From contig NC_084936.1 in NCBI RefSeq assembly GCF_958298935.1, forward strand, positions 4,843,501-4,907,500: a stretch of 64,000 bases of DNA, written 5' to 3'. Source of the DNA: Phragmites australis. Taxonomy: Eukaryota; Streptophyta; Magnoliopsida; Poales; Poaceae. Within the stretch, counting starts at the first letter, position 1, and each line of letters begins with the position of its first letter. The notes under the pieces are model-generated. The model did not search any database. It had not been told where the DNA came from and was given only the letters and a program-made list of their open reading frames with translations. Both the position numbers and the translations under genes were made by a program. Of the stretch, positions 1-11,789 are shown one piece after another.

Positions 1-1530
1 CAATAGAAGCGAAGAAATTTTATGCATCGTATTAGAAATTTTAGATAGCCTTAAACCCCAAATTTCACATCACCTTAAATACCTGTTCATCTCATATTTA
101 GTCATGAAGTGCATTAAACCTAAATAATGTGCTCGTCCATAATATTTTCAGTCGTGAATTGTGACTAACAAGTTCTCTCAATGCCCAACGCAATTTTGTA
201 CTTGTGCAATCAATCAAGAGCTCTCCATATGGTGAAGCTGATCGCGTTACGCGAATTTCTAGCTTTCTCAAACTACAGTCTCAATTTGAAGTTCATCATG
301 CTTTTAAGAATTTTGATGTTCATCAGACACTACTGCTACTAGTATCTAGAAAAGAGAGTAAGAACAAGTCACGCACATGACGAACAGATCAAAACTTGTC
401 CCCACATAATGTTCAACCAGTTTGACAAAGCTTTCTCACCCATACGCATTGGTTTCCAAATTCTAAGCATGACCTATTTTGTTCCAGATAATGCAATGCA
501 ATGCAATGCAATGTAATGGGGCAATGGTGGTGCACCAACACCATGAATGCAACTCTTACTTGCATTTCCTACTCCAATCTGCCATCTAAATGCTATTGGT
601 GCAATCGATGCATCCTAGAAAAGCCTCAACCAAACAAGAAACCAAACCCATGGCTATTAATCAGCTCATGGATCAAAATGAAATCAATCAAATAGACAGG
701 TGTTGGGATCATATTCCCTTCCAAACACCATGAACCAACCAAATAGATAGTCACCAGGTACTCGACTTGTCCCCAACAATACACATGCAATTTTGTATCA
801 TCCTGACCATCCCCAACAATCTACCTTGAACTAAGCATAGATTACGTGAGTTAATAACACTAAAGTAATGGGCAAAAAGAGTCTAGGCACATGTCAATCT
901 CAGAATCCCATCAGCGGTGGAGGAGTAGTTCGTGGACCAGCGGTGGCATGTGGATCTTGGTGACGATAGAGGATATCATGGACCAGTGGCAGCATGCGAA
1001 GCTCAGTGACGACAAAGTCATAGCTGCGGACAAGGATGGAGGTGGTGGAGGTCACTAAGTTTCATGAGGATCGCCGCGCGGAGGATGAGGAGGTCGGGCA
1101 GGGGGTTGGAGGCATGCGAAGTCTGGAGTCGATGGATCATGGTCGTAGATGACAACAGCAGCAACAACGGTGGAGGTTTGTGAATGGGGAAGAGCTGGGA
1201 CCAAGTTAGGACTGCTTAACGTTGTGAAGCTATTAGAGGCAAAAGAGTAATAGCATGGATGCCTTATTTAGTGGCTTCATATCAAAAACATCATGAAAAA
1301 ATGAGTGGAGGGAGTTATTTGGATCCTAATCTAGAGTATGTTCCTTGTTCACTAGTAAAAGAAATGGCTCGAATTTGAGAGCAAGTGATCACCCAACGAA
1401 TGGACGAACTCCAAGGAGAGAAGAGAGGAGGCAAAAACCATGCTTTCAGGGGAGTGGAGGTCGATTGTCACTGTTTATGGGCCCAAATATGGGTGATCTA
1501 TCCATGAACAGAATTAAGCTTATATGAAAC
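1..1530. other. Intergenic DNA, no gene recognised
   Basis: No convincing coding region is visible on either strand; open frames here are short and lack recognisable motifs. An imperfect 46-bp tandem duplication sits near 933-1024 (two copies of a segment starting TGGACCAG). A pentanucleotide microsatellite is listed separately. Confidence 0.5.
490..513. repeat. (AATGC)n microsatellite
   Basis: Nearly five perfect AATGC units in a row, followed by a degenerate AATGT unit. Simple sequence repeat with no evident function. Confidence 0.9.
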
Positions 1531-1533
1531 TAA

Positions 1534-1822
1534 GGCTCTATTTGGTTCAGTTTTTATTGGCTTTTGCTACTCAAAAGCAAAAAGTTGAACCAAACAGTCC
1601 GCTTCTGAAAATAGCTTCTAAGAAGCAAAAGCCGCCATTATTACTATAAGCCATAAGCTGATCTGGATGAGCTTTTTATAGTTTCTGAGGGATGATGTCC
1701 TGAGAGGTATTGCATATATTATATATTTCATTCGTATCAAAAGTCAATTCAAAAGTAGTTTTTCTATAAGCGGCTTTTCAATAGTAGCTTTTAGAAAAGA
1801 CTCAGCCTAACCAAACAGACCC
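1534..1822. mobile_element. Tourist-like (PIF/Harbinger) MITE
   Basis: A 289-bp non-coding element with terminal inverted repeats. The left end reads GGCTCTATTTGGTT and the right end, reverse-complemented, reads GGGTCTGTTTGGTT. It is bordered by the trinucleotide TAA on both sides (1531-1533 and 1823-1825), the target duplication expected of PIF/Harbinger-derived Tourist MITEs. The interior is AT-rich with imperfect inverted symmetry (AAAAGC-rich arms). Confidence 0.85.
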
Positions 1823-1825
1823 TAA

Positions 1826-2430
1826 GCAAAGGTCTGAATCGACTGCACTGTAACAACCAAATACTCATTCAAATAAAGTATAAGTAAAGCTTTGAAATAT
1901 ATGTGGCCAATTAAGTTTACATTTATGCTATCGATATCATGAAATGGCTACTCTATGGTTAGAACAGCGGCAGAACCAGGAACCGCGCAAGGGACTCCAC
2001 AGTCGACACATATGATATTAACATCTTAAACTCTGCTAGAGTCTCTTGCAGAATACATTCGCCTAACAAATATGGACTCTAGTGGTTGAATTATGTAAAC
2101 AGATTATTGGCGAAAAAGAGAAGTTGCATAAAAACAATTTTAGTGACAAAACGAAGAACATGCCCCATATTAGTGGGGAAAACAAAACAACATGCACACA
2201 TTTAGGTAGTGTTTGGTTCCCTATATAGGGTAGTACATGTATGGGATGATATGAGATATACTGTTGTCAAATATTTAACTATAGAGTATATACGCATAAG
2301 TAATACATGTATACAAATAGGTTCACCGCGCGCATACTTAACAACTCCAGGTACTATGGAGCTGAATCTGCAGTACCTAGTTGGAGTTACCAAAGTTTGT
2401 GGAGTCGGTTATGCCCGGAAATCTAGAAGG
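1826..2430. other. Intergenic DNA with a possible MITE end
   Basis: No gene seen. At about 2202 the sequence TTAGGTAGTGTTTGGTTCC looks like one end of a Tourist-type element with its TTA target site, but I could not find a matching opposite end; it may have been cut by the LTR element that follows. Confidence 0.35.
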
Positions 2431-2884
2431 TGTATACTAGGAAGGTCTCGATTTGTTATCCATCTCGAGTATGACTAGTATTTCAGTCAGATCTATCTAC
2501 TTTGTCTTGACGGACAAGGTGAAAGACTCCCTATCTATTACAGCTGGATAAGAGACAGTACATCAACCCAATATAAGGCGGGGACCCAGACTCCCGAACA
2601 AGAATGAAAGACATACACATCTCAACGCAAGCACCAAGATCATAGGAGATACTCGGCGACTTGATCTCTAGTTTAATTTAGATCCAATCTACTCCTTATA
2701 ATAGGTTTAGCTCCGTTGTTTCAAGAGAATACATATGCATCTACATCCATACAGGACATAGGGTGTCACTCCAATTGAAGGCTCGAACCTATCTACATCG
2801 TGTTTCTCGTTTCTTATTCAATCCCTAATCAATGAAGGTAATCCTGTTCTTTATGGACACATTGTTGGGAATGAATCTTCGACA
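2431..2884 (+). repeat. Probable 5' LTR of a Tat-type gypsy element
   Basis: The segment starts TGT and ends ACA immediately before a primer-binding-like stretch. Its length (about 450 bp), the polypyrimidine/CCCGAAC-type interior and the downstream GGCACGCCAGGTAGGGG resemble LTRs of grass Tat-lineage elements such as RIRE2. The start is uncertain because no second LTR copy was found in the window for comparison. Confidence 0.5.
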
Positions 2885-2904
2885 GTTGGCACGCCAGGTA
2901 GGGG
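2885..2904 (+). other. Tat-type primer-binding region
   Basis: The motif TTGGCACGCCAGGTAGGGG directly follows the putative LTR end. The equivalent TTGGCGCGCCAGGTAGGGG is the junction seen in grass Tat-lineage elements, where minus-strand DNA synthesis is primed by a tRNA. Confidence 0.55.
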
Positions 2905-2930
2905 ACTTCTTCTGCTCTTTATGATCGATT

Positions 2931-3248
2931 ATGTCTCGAGTGCACATCTACACCGGATTCTCTGACGCTGGCTTCTACGACCACTTCAAGTCGGCGGAGA
3001 TTGTCTATGCATCGCCTCTAGCCAGATCGGAGATCACATTCAGAACTATGGTTTTCTGCTGGGACGATCAGGCTAGACTAATCCACACTGGTATTCTCGA
3101 GTCCAGCATATTGGATGCATACCGCGATGTGGGATACCTCGAGTGGGATCCCATGGAGCCCAACGTTCTGCAATTCATGGACACCGACAGCGACGGTGAA
3201 AGTCATGAGAGTGGCAACAACGGCTCCAACGATAGCCAGAGCAGTTGA
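2931..3248 (+). pseudogene. Leader ORF of the Tat-type element (function unknown)
   Basis: An open frame of 105 codons starts MSRVHIYTGFSD about 30 bases after the primer-binding region and ends in an acidic/serine-rich tail (DTDSDGESHESG). A start at this place is normal for the first product of Tat-type elements, so I read it as the N-terminal part of the gag-region product, now separated from the gag core at 5.7 kb. I recognise no domain. A following frame at about 3267-3480 (MAGGVTGAPP...) may be a continuation. Confidence 0.35.
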
Positions 3249-3595
3249 ACAGATTGATTCGTATTCATGGCCGGAGGAGTCACTGGCGCACCCCCAGAAT
3301 CGACCACGGAAGACCTAAACGCCGTGGTAAATGATGGTGTCCCGAGGATCCAGCAGCAGCAGCCGGCGCCCCACGGTACCGACGTTGTGTGGGGAAACGT
3401 ATCACCCTCGATCGCACTCACGACATGCTCTGGTCCTTTGATCTCTAAGGAAGAGCGCATGCAATGCATTGAGCATGAATGAGGTGCAAAGATGTATGCT
3501 ACATGATGCATGACAATTTAGGATGTAGCATAACAACAAGCTAAAAGTACAAAGATACGTGAAAGAACGATGAAGTCTACGGTCTAAACAACATC

Positions 3596-4000
3596 AGAAC
3601 TTCTGACTAGAAATTGGAAGTTCCGGATTGAACTCGGAACTTCTGAGTTAACCTCTGGACAGGGGTCCTCGGGTTGCAACTTTTGATAGGCTCGAAAGTT
3701 CCAGGTCAAGGTCGAAACTTTCGGGTTAGGCCAGAATATCTGGACTGTCTTCCAGGAAGGGGCTCTCGGTTAAAGGTAACTCTGATTAATCTGGAACTTC
3801 CGGGCTATGGCTGGAACTTCCAGATGGTCGGAACCTTCAGGTGTGGCTCCGAGTAAGGGCTCTCAGTTTGGCTTTGATCAGTTTAACTAAGAACTTCTGG
3901 GTTATACCTGGAACTTCTGGGTGGGGACTCTGGGTAGTTCTAACTAGGATTACTTGGAACTTCCGGATTGTAACCTGAAACTTTCGGGTTCCTGCAGAAA
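3596..4000. repeat. Degenerate GGAACTTCCGGGTT repeat array
   Basis: About eleven variants of a GGAACTTCCGGGT-like motif recur at irregular short intervals, for example CTGGAACTTCCGGG, CTGGAACTTCTGGG and TCGAAACTTTCGGG. They are interleaved with a second motif, GGGGCTCTCGGTT-like, near 3658, 3770, 3856 and 3924. The array lies inside the degenerate Tat-type element or in something inserted in it. Function unknown; possibly internal repeats of an LTR. Confidence 0.7.
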
Positions 4001-5700
4001 ACGTGTTTGCGTCGATTCGTCGACCGATTCATCTTGCATGTTGAAATCTAACCCACACAAGCATGTAAAGGCACTAAAGCAAAGATTCTAGACCTATTTT
4101 ACTCACTCCACAAGCACTAACACCAGCGCTTGCTCATCCAAACATCTTATACTAGCTCTATAACCTCAACAACACTGGTGCTTTGCCATTTCTCGATTGT
4201 AGCTCCCAAACTCATCCAATATCGAACTTAAAACGTGCATTGCTACCATAAGATCCTAGGAGACTTACCCCACGTTCTTGCCAAAGTTGGTGACCGTTAG
4301 TTGGGGAAGAATCAGAGGAAATGGCTTGGAGAAGAGAGACCAAAGTGCTAAAATTTCAGAAAAGAGAGGGGTGACAAAAATGATTTGCAAACCTCCAAAT
4401 CTTCATGCATGCATGAAAATATTGGATGGATGGAGAGCTAGAGAGGTGGGGAATGCAAGGGTAACACATGCATACCTTGCTTTTGCCTCTTGAGGTGGGA
4501 TTTTGGGTGGAGAGTGGAGGGGAGTGCTTGAGGGAGGAGGAGAGCAGCAACTCCCTTGTGCTGCTCGACTTGGGGGTGAGAGGGAGAGAGTGAGCACGTG
4601 AGAGAGAGGGAGAGGGGGTGGGGTGCGGATGCTGCTGAAAGAAAAGGAGAGGGGTGAGGTGTGGGGCCAGCCAAGTGGGTCTCACGCGTTAGAGAGACAA
4701 CCATTTTCAGTTGCGAAATATTTTCATAAAACATGCACAATGATTACAAACAAGATGAACCCATTTTAAATTGATTCACTTGCCATGCCTATGTGCGACT
4801 TAAACTAGAGGAAAGCTCTATTATCGGGTATTTTCATACCTCTAAACAAAAGTTAAACCGTCATTTAGAATAACAAACACTCATAATATGCTTAACAAAT
4901 AAACATGATGCTTATGATACATGATTGTGCATAATGACATGATTACGAAATTGGGACATGATACGTTGCCGGAAATATACCACCAGAGATGTCTGCGGTT
5001 GGGGCCTTGCGTGCCCCTGAGACAACCCTTCATCGACGGATTGCAGGAGGTTAGGTGTCTCCTGGCCTTTAACGATGACTCCCGGTGGGCACGCCCCCAC
5101 CAGTAGCGGTCCCAAAATCAAGGAACAAACTCCCTCAGGACAAAAGTGATGTTTTTAGTACTCCAGAGGCTAATGACCAGGGAGCTCATATGATTTTAAG
5201 ATCCCTTCTTGAGTTGGATCCGATGAATCCCTTAATGCCAACGGTCAATAAGCTGAATACTTTACTCGATGCAGCTCAGATCTAGGCCGCTTAAGTAAAC
5301 AATCCAAGCGACTCTAGGTGCCCTAGCCTACTGGGCGCAGGTTTGAGGAGGCATGGGCGCGGACACCCCCGAGTCAAGGGGTCATAGACGTGAAGCTTAG
5401 GTGGTCTAGCTCGAGCTTAGCTCTGCAGGTCAAACTGCAACTGCCCTCTCCATGGGCGTAAGAATCAGGAAAACTTAAGGAATCACATTCCTCACGATCG
5501 ACACAATCTATGAAAAGTGATAGAAAACCATCACGAAGAACACTGTGTGGATGATCGACGTTACAGCGAACATAGATCTCTAGGACGGGACGGTCGATGT
5601 GACCCCTCGTTTGAAGGGACAAGCGTGATAGTCCGCCCCCATCTCCTCTTGAAGAATTCAATGGAGCTATGAAGCTTTTGTACATAAGCTTCGATCGATA
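4001..5700. other. Non-coding interior of the Tat-type element, probably with an insertion
   Basis: No protein family is recognisable. A GA-rich stretch lies at about 4500-4670 (CT-rich on the minus strand). ATG/CAT-rich sequence near 4880-4960 and the disruption between the leader ORF and gag suggest that something, perhaps a solo LTR, was inserted between about 3.5 and 5.1 kb. I could not define its ends or a target duplication. Confidence 0.3.
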
Positions 5701-5727
5701 CGGTGGCCCAAGAAGTTCAAAGCAGGC

Positions 5728-7168
5728 TCGATCCAAAAGTACAACAGGAAGCTCAACCCTAACAAGTGGTTACAAATCTATACCACTGTTATTCGATCAG
5801 CCGGCGGTGACAACAGGGTGATTGCCAATTATCTATTAACCGCCCTTGATGGATCCGCAAGGTCCTGGTTGCTTAACCTGTCACCCAACTCGATTCATTC
5901 ATGGGCCGAGCTAAAGGCTCGATTCATTGTAAACTTCTAGGGTACGTTCAAGCGCACGGGGACGGAAGACGATCTTCATCAATTAACTCAAGGTAGGGAT
6001 GAATCACTTAGAGACTTCATTCATAGGTTCAATTACAGGTGTAATAAGATTCTGGACATCTCTGACCAGTCAGTCATTATCACTTTCAAGCAAGGCGTTA
6101 AGGACACGGATCTAGTCGGGAAGCTGGCTATTCGGAAGATTCATATGGTTAAGGAGCTTTTTGAGTTGGCTAACAAGTACGCAAAGCGTGCCAAAGCTCA
6201 GGTACACGTTAAGAATCCTCAATCTGGCAAGGACAAGCCTGAGTCCTTGAAGAATGAGGATAAGAAGAATAAACCTAGGGACAAGCATAAAGGTCTAGAC
6301 ACGACTATAGCTGTGGTCGATATGAGCAAGTCGCGCAACACCGGGGATAACAAAGGCCCGAACCGAGGTGGTGGGAAGTGGTGTTCCGTCCATCAGACCA
6401 ACCAACATGACTTTGACAAATGCCACATCATTAAAAAGAAGGTCGATGATAAGCTCAAGGCCACCGTTGTTGAGTATCACAGCAAACAGGCCAAGCCATA
6501 CACTAAAGGTGACGAGCCTGAATTCCATGAGACAGATCAAAGTTTGGCGCACATCTTCAGAGGATCCGCTGTGTATGAGTCCAAGAGGCAGTAAAAAGGC
6601 GGTCGAACGAGAGATCAACTTGGTTTTGACTAGGCCTACTTGATACCTCAAATTGTCAGAAGTTCTGATCACCTTTGATCAAGTTGACCACCCAACCATG
6701 GTTTCACACCCTGGTCAGTATCCGGTTGTGGTCCAGTCAACTATGCTCAACATCAAAGTTTCTCAAACCTTAGTCGATGGGGGTAGTTCGCTTAACCTCA
6801 TCTTTACCAAGACCTTAGATAAGATGGGGATCGAAAGGTCGAAGCTCAAGAAAGGAGTTGAACCCTTCCACGGCATAACTCTCAACTCATCGACCATACC
6901 CCTTGGTCAAATTGAGTTGCCAGTCACATTCGGTGCGCCTGACAACTTCCGCATGGAGAAGCTGACTTTCGACGTTGTGGACTTCAAGACGGCGTGTAAT
7001 GTAATCCTAGGCCAACCAATGTTGGGCAAGTTCATGGCCATGATGCATTATGCATACCAGACGCTAGAAATCCACGGTCCTAAAGGGGTCATAACGGTCA
7101 AAGGGGATCAATGTGTAGCAATCAAATGTGACAAACAGAGCCTGGATATGGTCGAACACTTCTGCTAA
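5728..7168 (+). pseudogene. Tat-type gypsy gag-protease, broken
   Basis: The gag core begins near 5728 (KYNRKLNPNKWLQIY) and carries the retrotransposon-gag motif SWAELKARFIVNF, followed by an in-frame TAG at about 5938-5940 where Gln (CAG) is expected. The frame then runs on through a basic region and a degenerate Cys/His segment (WCSVHQTNQHDFDKC) to a stop at 6594. The continuation lies in another frame with a stop near 6641, and an aspartic-protease-like domain follows to 7168 (LVDGGSSLNLIF, with GG in place of the usual D-S/T-G, then NVILGQPMLGKFM). These are features of Tat-lineage elements. No reverse transcriptase or integrase follows, so the element is incomplete and inactive. Confidence 0.8.
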
Positions 7169-7426
7169 GCGTCAATCACTTCTAAAGGTGCAGAGTCCAA
7201 GCGCCAGAAGCATTAAGCCATTATTGAGGTCAAGGACTCCAAGCTCATAAGTCTTCCTGACACTACCAAGTTCGACGAGATCGCCAAGGGAGATTGCAAT
7301 GACAGTGCCAAGGACAAGAAGATTGTTGGTGGTGTCAAGGCAATACCCATCGACTCGTCTGAACCAGCCAAGATGATCAACATAGGGGTTGACCTTAATC
7401 CCAAATAGGAACTCGAGCTCATTACT
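7169..7426. other. Remnant between Tat protease and the next LTR
   Basis: Sequence continues the Tat-type internal region (charged coding-like sequence such as IEVKDSKL), with no recognised domain. It ends abruptly where a new LTR starts with TGTAACA at 7427. Confidence 0.4.
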
Positions 7427-8718
7427 GTAACATCCTGAGTTTTAGCATATTAGTTTATAGAAAAATTCACTCTAAATTAAAAAAATTATAATTAATTAAA
7501 CCAAATAAAATCAAGTATGTATATATATACTTGTATATATATATATATACTCATATATATTAAATTGGCTAAGTATTCCAAATGCACTACATTAATTTCT
7601 AAACCTATCCATGCATTAATAGATTCATGTGCTTGGTTTATTGTTCTTATGGTTCTTTGAGTGGAGGTTTGAATTTGAATGTCTCTCAAATTTGAATCTA
7701 CTCTTAGTTTCCATTCAGCTCAAATCCAATGCGAATTCAAATATTTTGGATTCAAATCATCTTCCAAATCTTAGAGCTTTACTCCTATTTCATAATTCAA
7801 ATATCCCTATTTGAATTTATACCAAGTTCAAAGTCAAATACAAATTCAAATGTCTCTATTGAATTTAAACCCAAACCCTTTTCTTTTCTTTTCTCCCTGG
7901 GTCTAATCTCTCCACCTCTTCTCTTTTTGCGTGGCCCAGCCAACTGGTCAGCATAGTCGGTCGGCTTCTTTCCTCGTCTCCTGCACTTGGGCCGCAAACG
8001 TGCCGTCAGCCCAACCTCCCTCCTGCGGGCACGCCAGCCCACCCACTCGCCCACGCCCGCGCGAGCCTCGCCATCCACGTGTCGCCCATCCATCGGTCTC
8101 CCTTCTCCAGTGCATCGCCATGCCGCGCTATCCCACGCCACTGCGACAGCCGGTGCATTCAATGCATCGGCAACTTGCCTCTCGCTCACGCTCTCCCGCT
8201 CTTTTTCCCCCTCTCAGCTCTCTCTCTCTCCCCCGTAGCCCGAGTGCTTGACACCGCTTGACTTCTGTGAGCCCAAACGTGCGTCGCCGCTGCAGCCCTG
8301 CCACCACCGCAGAGTCACCATACCACGAGAAATATCGCCGCCGCCACCGTTCAGTTCACCGTGGACAGCACAACGCACAACACCACCTCTTTGTTCACCC
8401 CTCCCTCTATAAATAGGGCAGTCGGTCCCCTCCATTCCCCTTTCTTCCAATCCGCCTCACCGCCACTGCCATTCCTCGCTGCTACAACCTTGTCGTTGTC
8501 GTTCCGTCCACGTGAGCTGTCAAAAAGCACCAGGAGGTCACCGTTGTCCATGTGCTGCTCTTCATCGACCAGAAGCCTGAAGGGAGTTCGACTACTAGTC
8601 ATTTTGACCATGATGAGCCCATGGCTCCCTCGGATACACATATGGTGCATTCATTCCTTATTGTTCATATTTTTCTTCGTAGAGAATAGAATACTTCTAA
8701 GTTTTTGTGTTATTTTGT
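7427..8718 (+). repeat. Tekay/Del-type LTR, 5' part (U3 to R), plus strand
   Basis: The segment starts TGTAACATCCTGAGTTTTAG and shares order and wording with the U3 of the complete element at 27.4-41.6 kb read on its sense strand. Shared blocks include TTTTAGCATATT at the start, then GTGGAGGTTTGAA and GAATGTCTCTCA, then CTACTCTTAG. A TA-dinucleotide stretch lies at 7517-7560 and a TATA box at 8408. It is interrupted at 8719 by the LTR of another element; I could not identify the rest of this LTR with certainty beyond 15.83 kb. Confidence 0.65.
8408..8415 (+). promoter_or_regulatory. TATA box of the Tekay-type LTR fragment
   Basis: TATAAATA in a GC-rich context (CCCTCTATAAATAGGG), about 980 bp into the LTR. 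The complete Tekay-like LTRs in this window carry their TATA box at about the same distance from the LTR start. Confidence 0.6.
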
Positions 8719-9539
8719 TGCTTAGGAACAAGAGAGAAGCACCATAGCCTTACCTGGAAGCATCACAAAGTTCACATGGACGTCATCATTCGAAGGTCAA
8801 GTCTAGACGCCATCACTCAAAGGCCTAGTCTGGACGTTATCACTCGAAGGCCAAGTCTACTCAAAGTCAAAATCGAGTCCTTGTCGAACTCCAAATTCTG
8901 TTCGGAGTCCTAGGATATCATGTTAGTAAAACTGGCATAACTCTCTCATACGAAGTCTGATTGAGGTAATCTTGGACATTCTGGAAAGCTTACGATGAGC
9001 CCTTTCCAATGGATATGAGCTCGACCAAATTTTCCTTATGGTGTAGTCAGATTCGAAGAAATAAGATGTTGTGCCACCATTTTGGACCTAGTTGGGTCTT
9101 GTAATCATGCCGGAGTCAGAGTCCAGGTTGTGTACGCCTCTTTCCACAGCTGCACAACCCTAGGTCGATCTCCTCACATCTCCCCTATATATACACAGTA
9201 GTTGTCGTAGTTTAGGCTCAAGTTTAGCTTAGATTATTTTGTTTTAGACAGTTTCACCGTTTATCGGTTTGTTGAACCCCAACTCGAATACTTAATTGAT
9301 AATTAGCAATATTCAGATTGCATCTACCTATTCTTTCTTGTGTTCTTTATTCACTTGGAGGAAAATCCTTCTTGGCGAGGTCAACCGCGTCTTGGCACGG
9401 TTGATAACCACAGAGTAGTGGTGTAGTGGTTGTGAAGGTTCTCAATTTGTTATGTTCGGAGCCTTTGGATCATCAACGTCGAAGCTCCACCAATCGACTT
9501 ATCATATTACCTTTCAGAAGATCAGGCAAACGCGCATCA
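8719..9539 (+). repeat. 5' LTR of the 8.7-15.8 kb gypsy element
   Basis: Aligns by eye with 15124-15829 over nearly its whole length, including GGCATAACTCTC, AATCCAGGTTGTGTA, CTATATATACACA and GACTTATCATATTACC. A TATA-like TATATATA lies at 9186-9193. It is longer than the 3' copy, in part because of a 27-bp tandem array at 8779-8859. The start is inferred from the alignment and the possible target duplication. Confidence 0.75.
8779..8859. repeat. Three 27-bp tandem units in the 5' LTR
   Basis: Three units of the type GACGYYATCAYTCRAAGG...AGTCTA follow each other without gaps at 8779, 8806 and 8833. The matching place in the 3' LTR holds a single unit (GATGTAATCACTCGAGTGCC), so the array expanded in one LTR or shrank in the other. 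Confidence 0.8.
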
Positions 9540-9544
9540 GACCA

Positions 9545-9690
9545 TCTACTCAGGTTTGACAACTGGTCATTTCGACCATCTATTCGGATTCTATCACTAG
9601 TCGGTTCGACCACTTCCTCGGATTCGACCACCTAGTCGGATTCGACTATCCACTCGATTTTGTCTCCACAACCTAGTCGGAGTCATATCG
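9545..9690. repeat. Degenerate GGATTCGACCACC repeats
   Basis: Several imperfect units built around TCGGATTCGACCA and CTAGTCGG occur just inside the 5' LTR, where a primer-binding site would be expected. No clear tRNA-complementary motif can be read there. Confidence 0.5.
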
Positions 9691-9886
9691 AGCATTGTCT
9701 GACAAAGTTCGAGTAGCAACTCCTTAGCCAAAATAGAGCAAGCCAAAGTTCAGAGAGAGAGTTTTGAGTCAAAATAGAGCAAGTCTTTTTATTACCTATA
9801 TACTCCTGCTCTCAGAAAAAGTTTGTGACCCACATACCTCTTTGGTCCTAGAAAAGGTAGTAGATGAGTTTTGAGTTTGTGTCATA

Positions 9887-9975
9887 TTCTAAAAAAAAAA
9901 GAGAAAGCAAGAAGCAAAGAGTGCGAAAAAAAAGAGTAAAAGAAGAAGAAGAAGAAGAAAGAAAGAAAGAGAATT
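9887..9975. repeat. A/GA-rich simple repeat
   Basis: Poly(A) runs followed by (GAA)n and (GAAA)n in the untranslated leader of the gypsy element between LTR and gag. Confidence 0.8.
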
Positions 9976-10226
9976 CAGTCGGCATTGCAAATTTTGTTCT
10001 ATTGTTCTTATATCTACCCTATTTTATTTGGCTAGCTTGAACTAGTTCTAGGACATGTTCGGGTCAGCAACTGTGACAAGTACCGTGAACTTTTATTCAA
10101 CTTTGCTAATCTGATTTCAACTATTGCTACTCCTTGCTACTAAATATTGCTTTTCCAAGCTCTACCTTCTCTCGATCAGAACAGTTCTTCCTTTGTAACC
10201 GCCTCACTCACACTCGATAAGGTATC

Positions 10227-11755
10227 ATGAACCAGCCACCGATTGTGCCACCTGTTGTGATTGGTAAGAATACTTGCAAGAGCATGGTAAGATGCTTGAG
10301 AGTGTGTTATTCCACTTCAATCTCCACCGCCTAGTAGTCAATAGGGATAATATTGTTGTCTCTTGTTTGCTACTAACCATGGCAGGTGAAGCATCAGATG
10401 CGAAAGAGTGTGTTTGGAGGGAAGAACTCACAATGTTGTTGGATGATCATCGATAAGCTATTAATGATGACATTGATAAGAAGCTTGCAGGAACAAATAA
10501 CATACTGCAGCAACTCAATGATAGCATTGCAATGCTCAATACGTGTTTTAATTGGTTGGTCACTCAACCCCCAAACAACGGCTGTATGGACCCTCATGGC
10601 ACAGCCCATGAGCATGACGAGTCCGTCGCCGATGATAAAATTTTGAGGCAAGAACAAGATACCTTTGATGCACGACAACTGAACCGATTAAACTTCAACC
10701 GTCAATGTATGAGAGGTAATAATTTTTAGTAACATAACCTACGTGTTAATGATGATCCATTTTCTAAGGTTAAGTTTACCATACTATCTTTTGTGAGTGC
10801 CTATGATGCTAAAAAATATTTAGATTGGGATATGACGGTCGAACAAAAAGTTTAATGCTCATTTAGTTCCTGAAGTACATAGAGTTAGGCAAGCCACTAG
10901 TAAATTTAAAATTTTTACAATTATCTGGTGGAATAGAGTATGCATCGATGGATTAACGCCTACTACCTGGAATGCCTTAAAGGTTGCTATGCGTAACAGA
11001 TTTGTTCCACCCTCTTTTAAACGTGATTTGAGTAAGAAATTGTAGCGGTTAAATCAAGGCGATAGATCCATAGAAGAATATTATCAGGAGCTAAAAATTA
11101 GTATGTTACATTATGATATTATTGAGGATGAAGAGGCTGCAATGACACGTTTTTATGGAGGATTAACATGTGAAATTCAGGACATAGTTGATTACAAAGA
11201 CTATAATAGCGTTTCTAGATTTTTCCAACTTTCATGTTTGACAAAGAAAGAATTGCAGGGACGATAACAAAGACCCAGGAACAATTTTGGAAGCACGACT
11301 ACTTCAAAATCAATACCGGGACAAGTCAAAACAGTCCCACATTCAGCTACATGATCTGCTGCCCCTTTCTCGATTAGGGCACATTCAACAGCACCTCCAA
11401 CACTATCACCCACTTCAGAGGTAAGCAAATTTACTAATGTATAGGCTCCAGCCAAGAGCTATTCTTCGGTTGCTTCTACAGGTCATTCGACCAGAATTGT
11501 ATGCCACCGATGCAAGGGAATGTCCCACCTCATGAAAGATTGTTCAAATCAGCGAGCGTACATTGCAACAAAAAACGATGGGTATGTAAGTGCTAGTAAT
11601 GTTGAGGTTGAATATGCTCTTGCAGTTAACCATGCAGAAGTTGAGGACGAACATGAGATAGAAATCGACCACGAGGAAGAATTGAGTGTCGTGGCCATGA
11701 AGAATTATAGGATCCTCATTGTGCAGTGAGTGTTAAGCACTCAAATGGAGCAAAC
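10227..11755 (+). pseudogene. Ty3/gypsy gag, broken
   Basis: The gag region opens at an ATG at 10227 (MNQPPIVPPVVIG) and then suffers several stops and frameshifts. Recognisable parts are the gag core at about 10920-11260 (WNALKVAMRNRFVPPSFKRDL, then DRSIEEYYQELKISML) and one CCHC zinc knuckle at 11502-11543, spaced C-x2-C-x4-H-x4-C (CHRCKGMSHLMKDC), which would bind the packaged RNA. An acidic linker follows. No continuous frame remains, so this is a dead copy. Confidence 0.8.
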
Positions 11756-11789
11756 GGAACAGCTACAACACCATAATTTATTTTAGATG

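Noticed and set aside
3596..4000. GGAACTTCC array as heat-shock elements
   Set aside because: Heat-shock elements need GAA and TTC separated by two bases; here one base separates them.
7797..8747. Open frames of 100-130 codons on both strands at 7.8-8.7 kb
   Set aside because: They lie within an LTR fragment with biased composition and overlap its TATA box; no motif seen.
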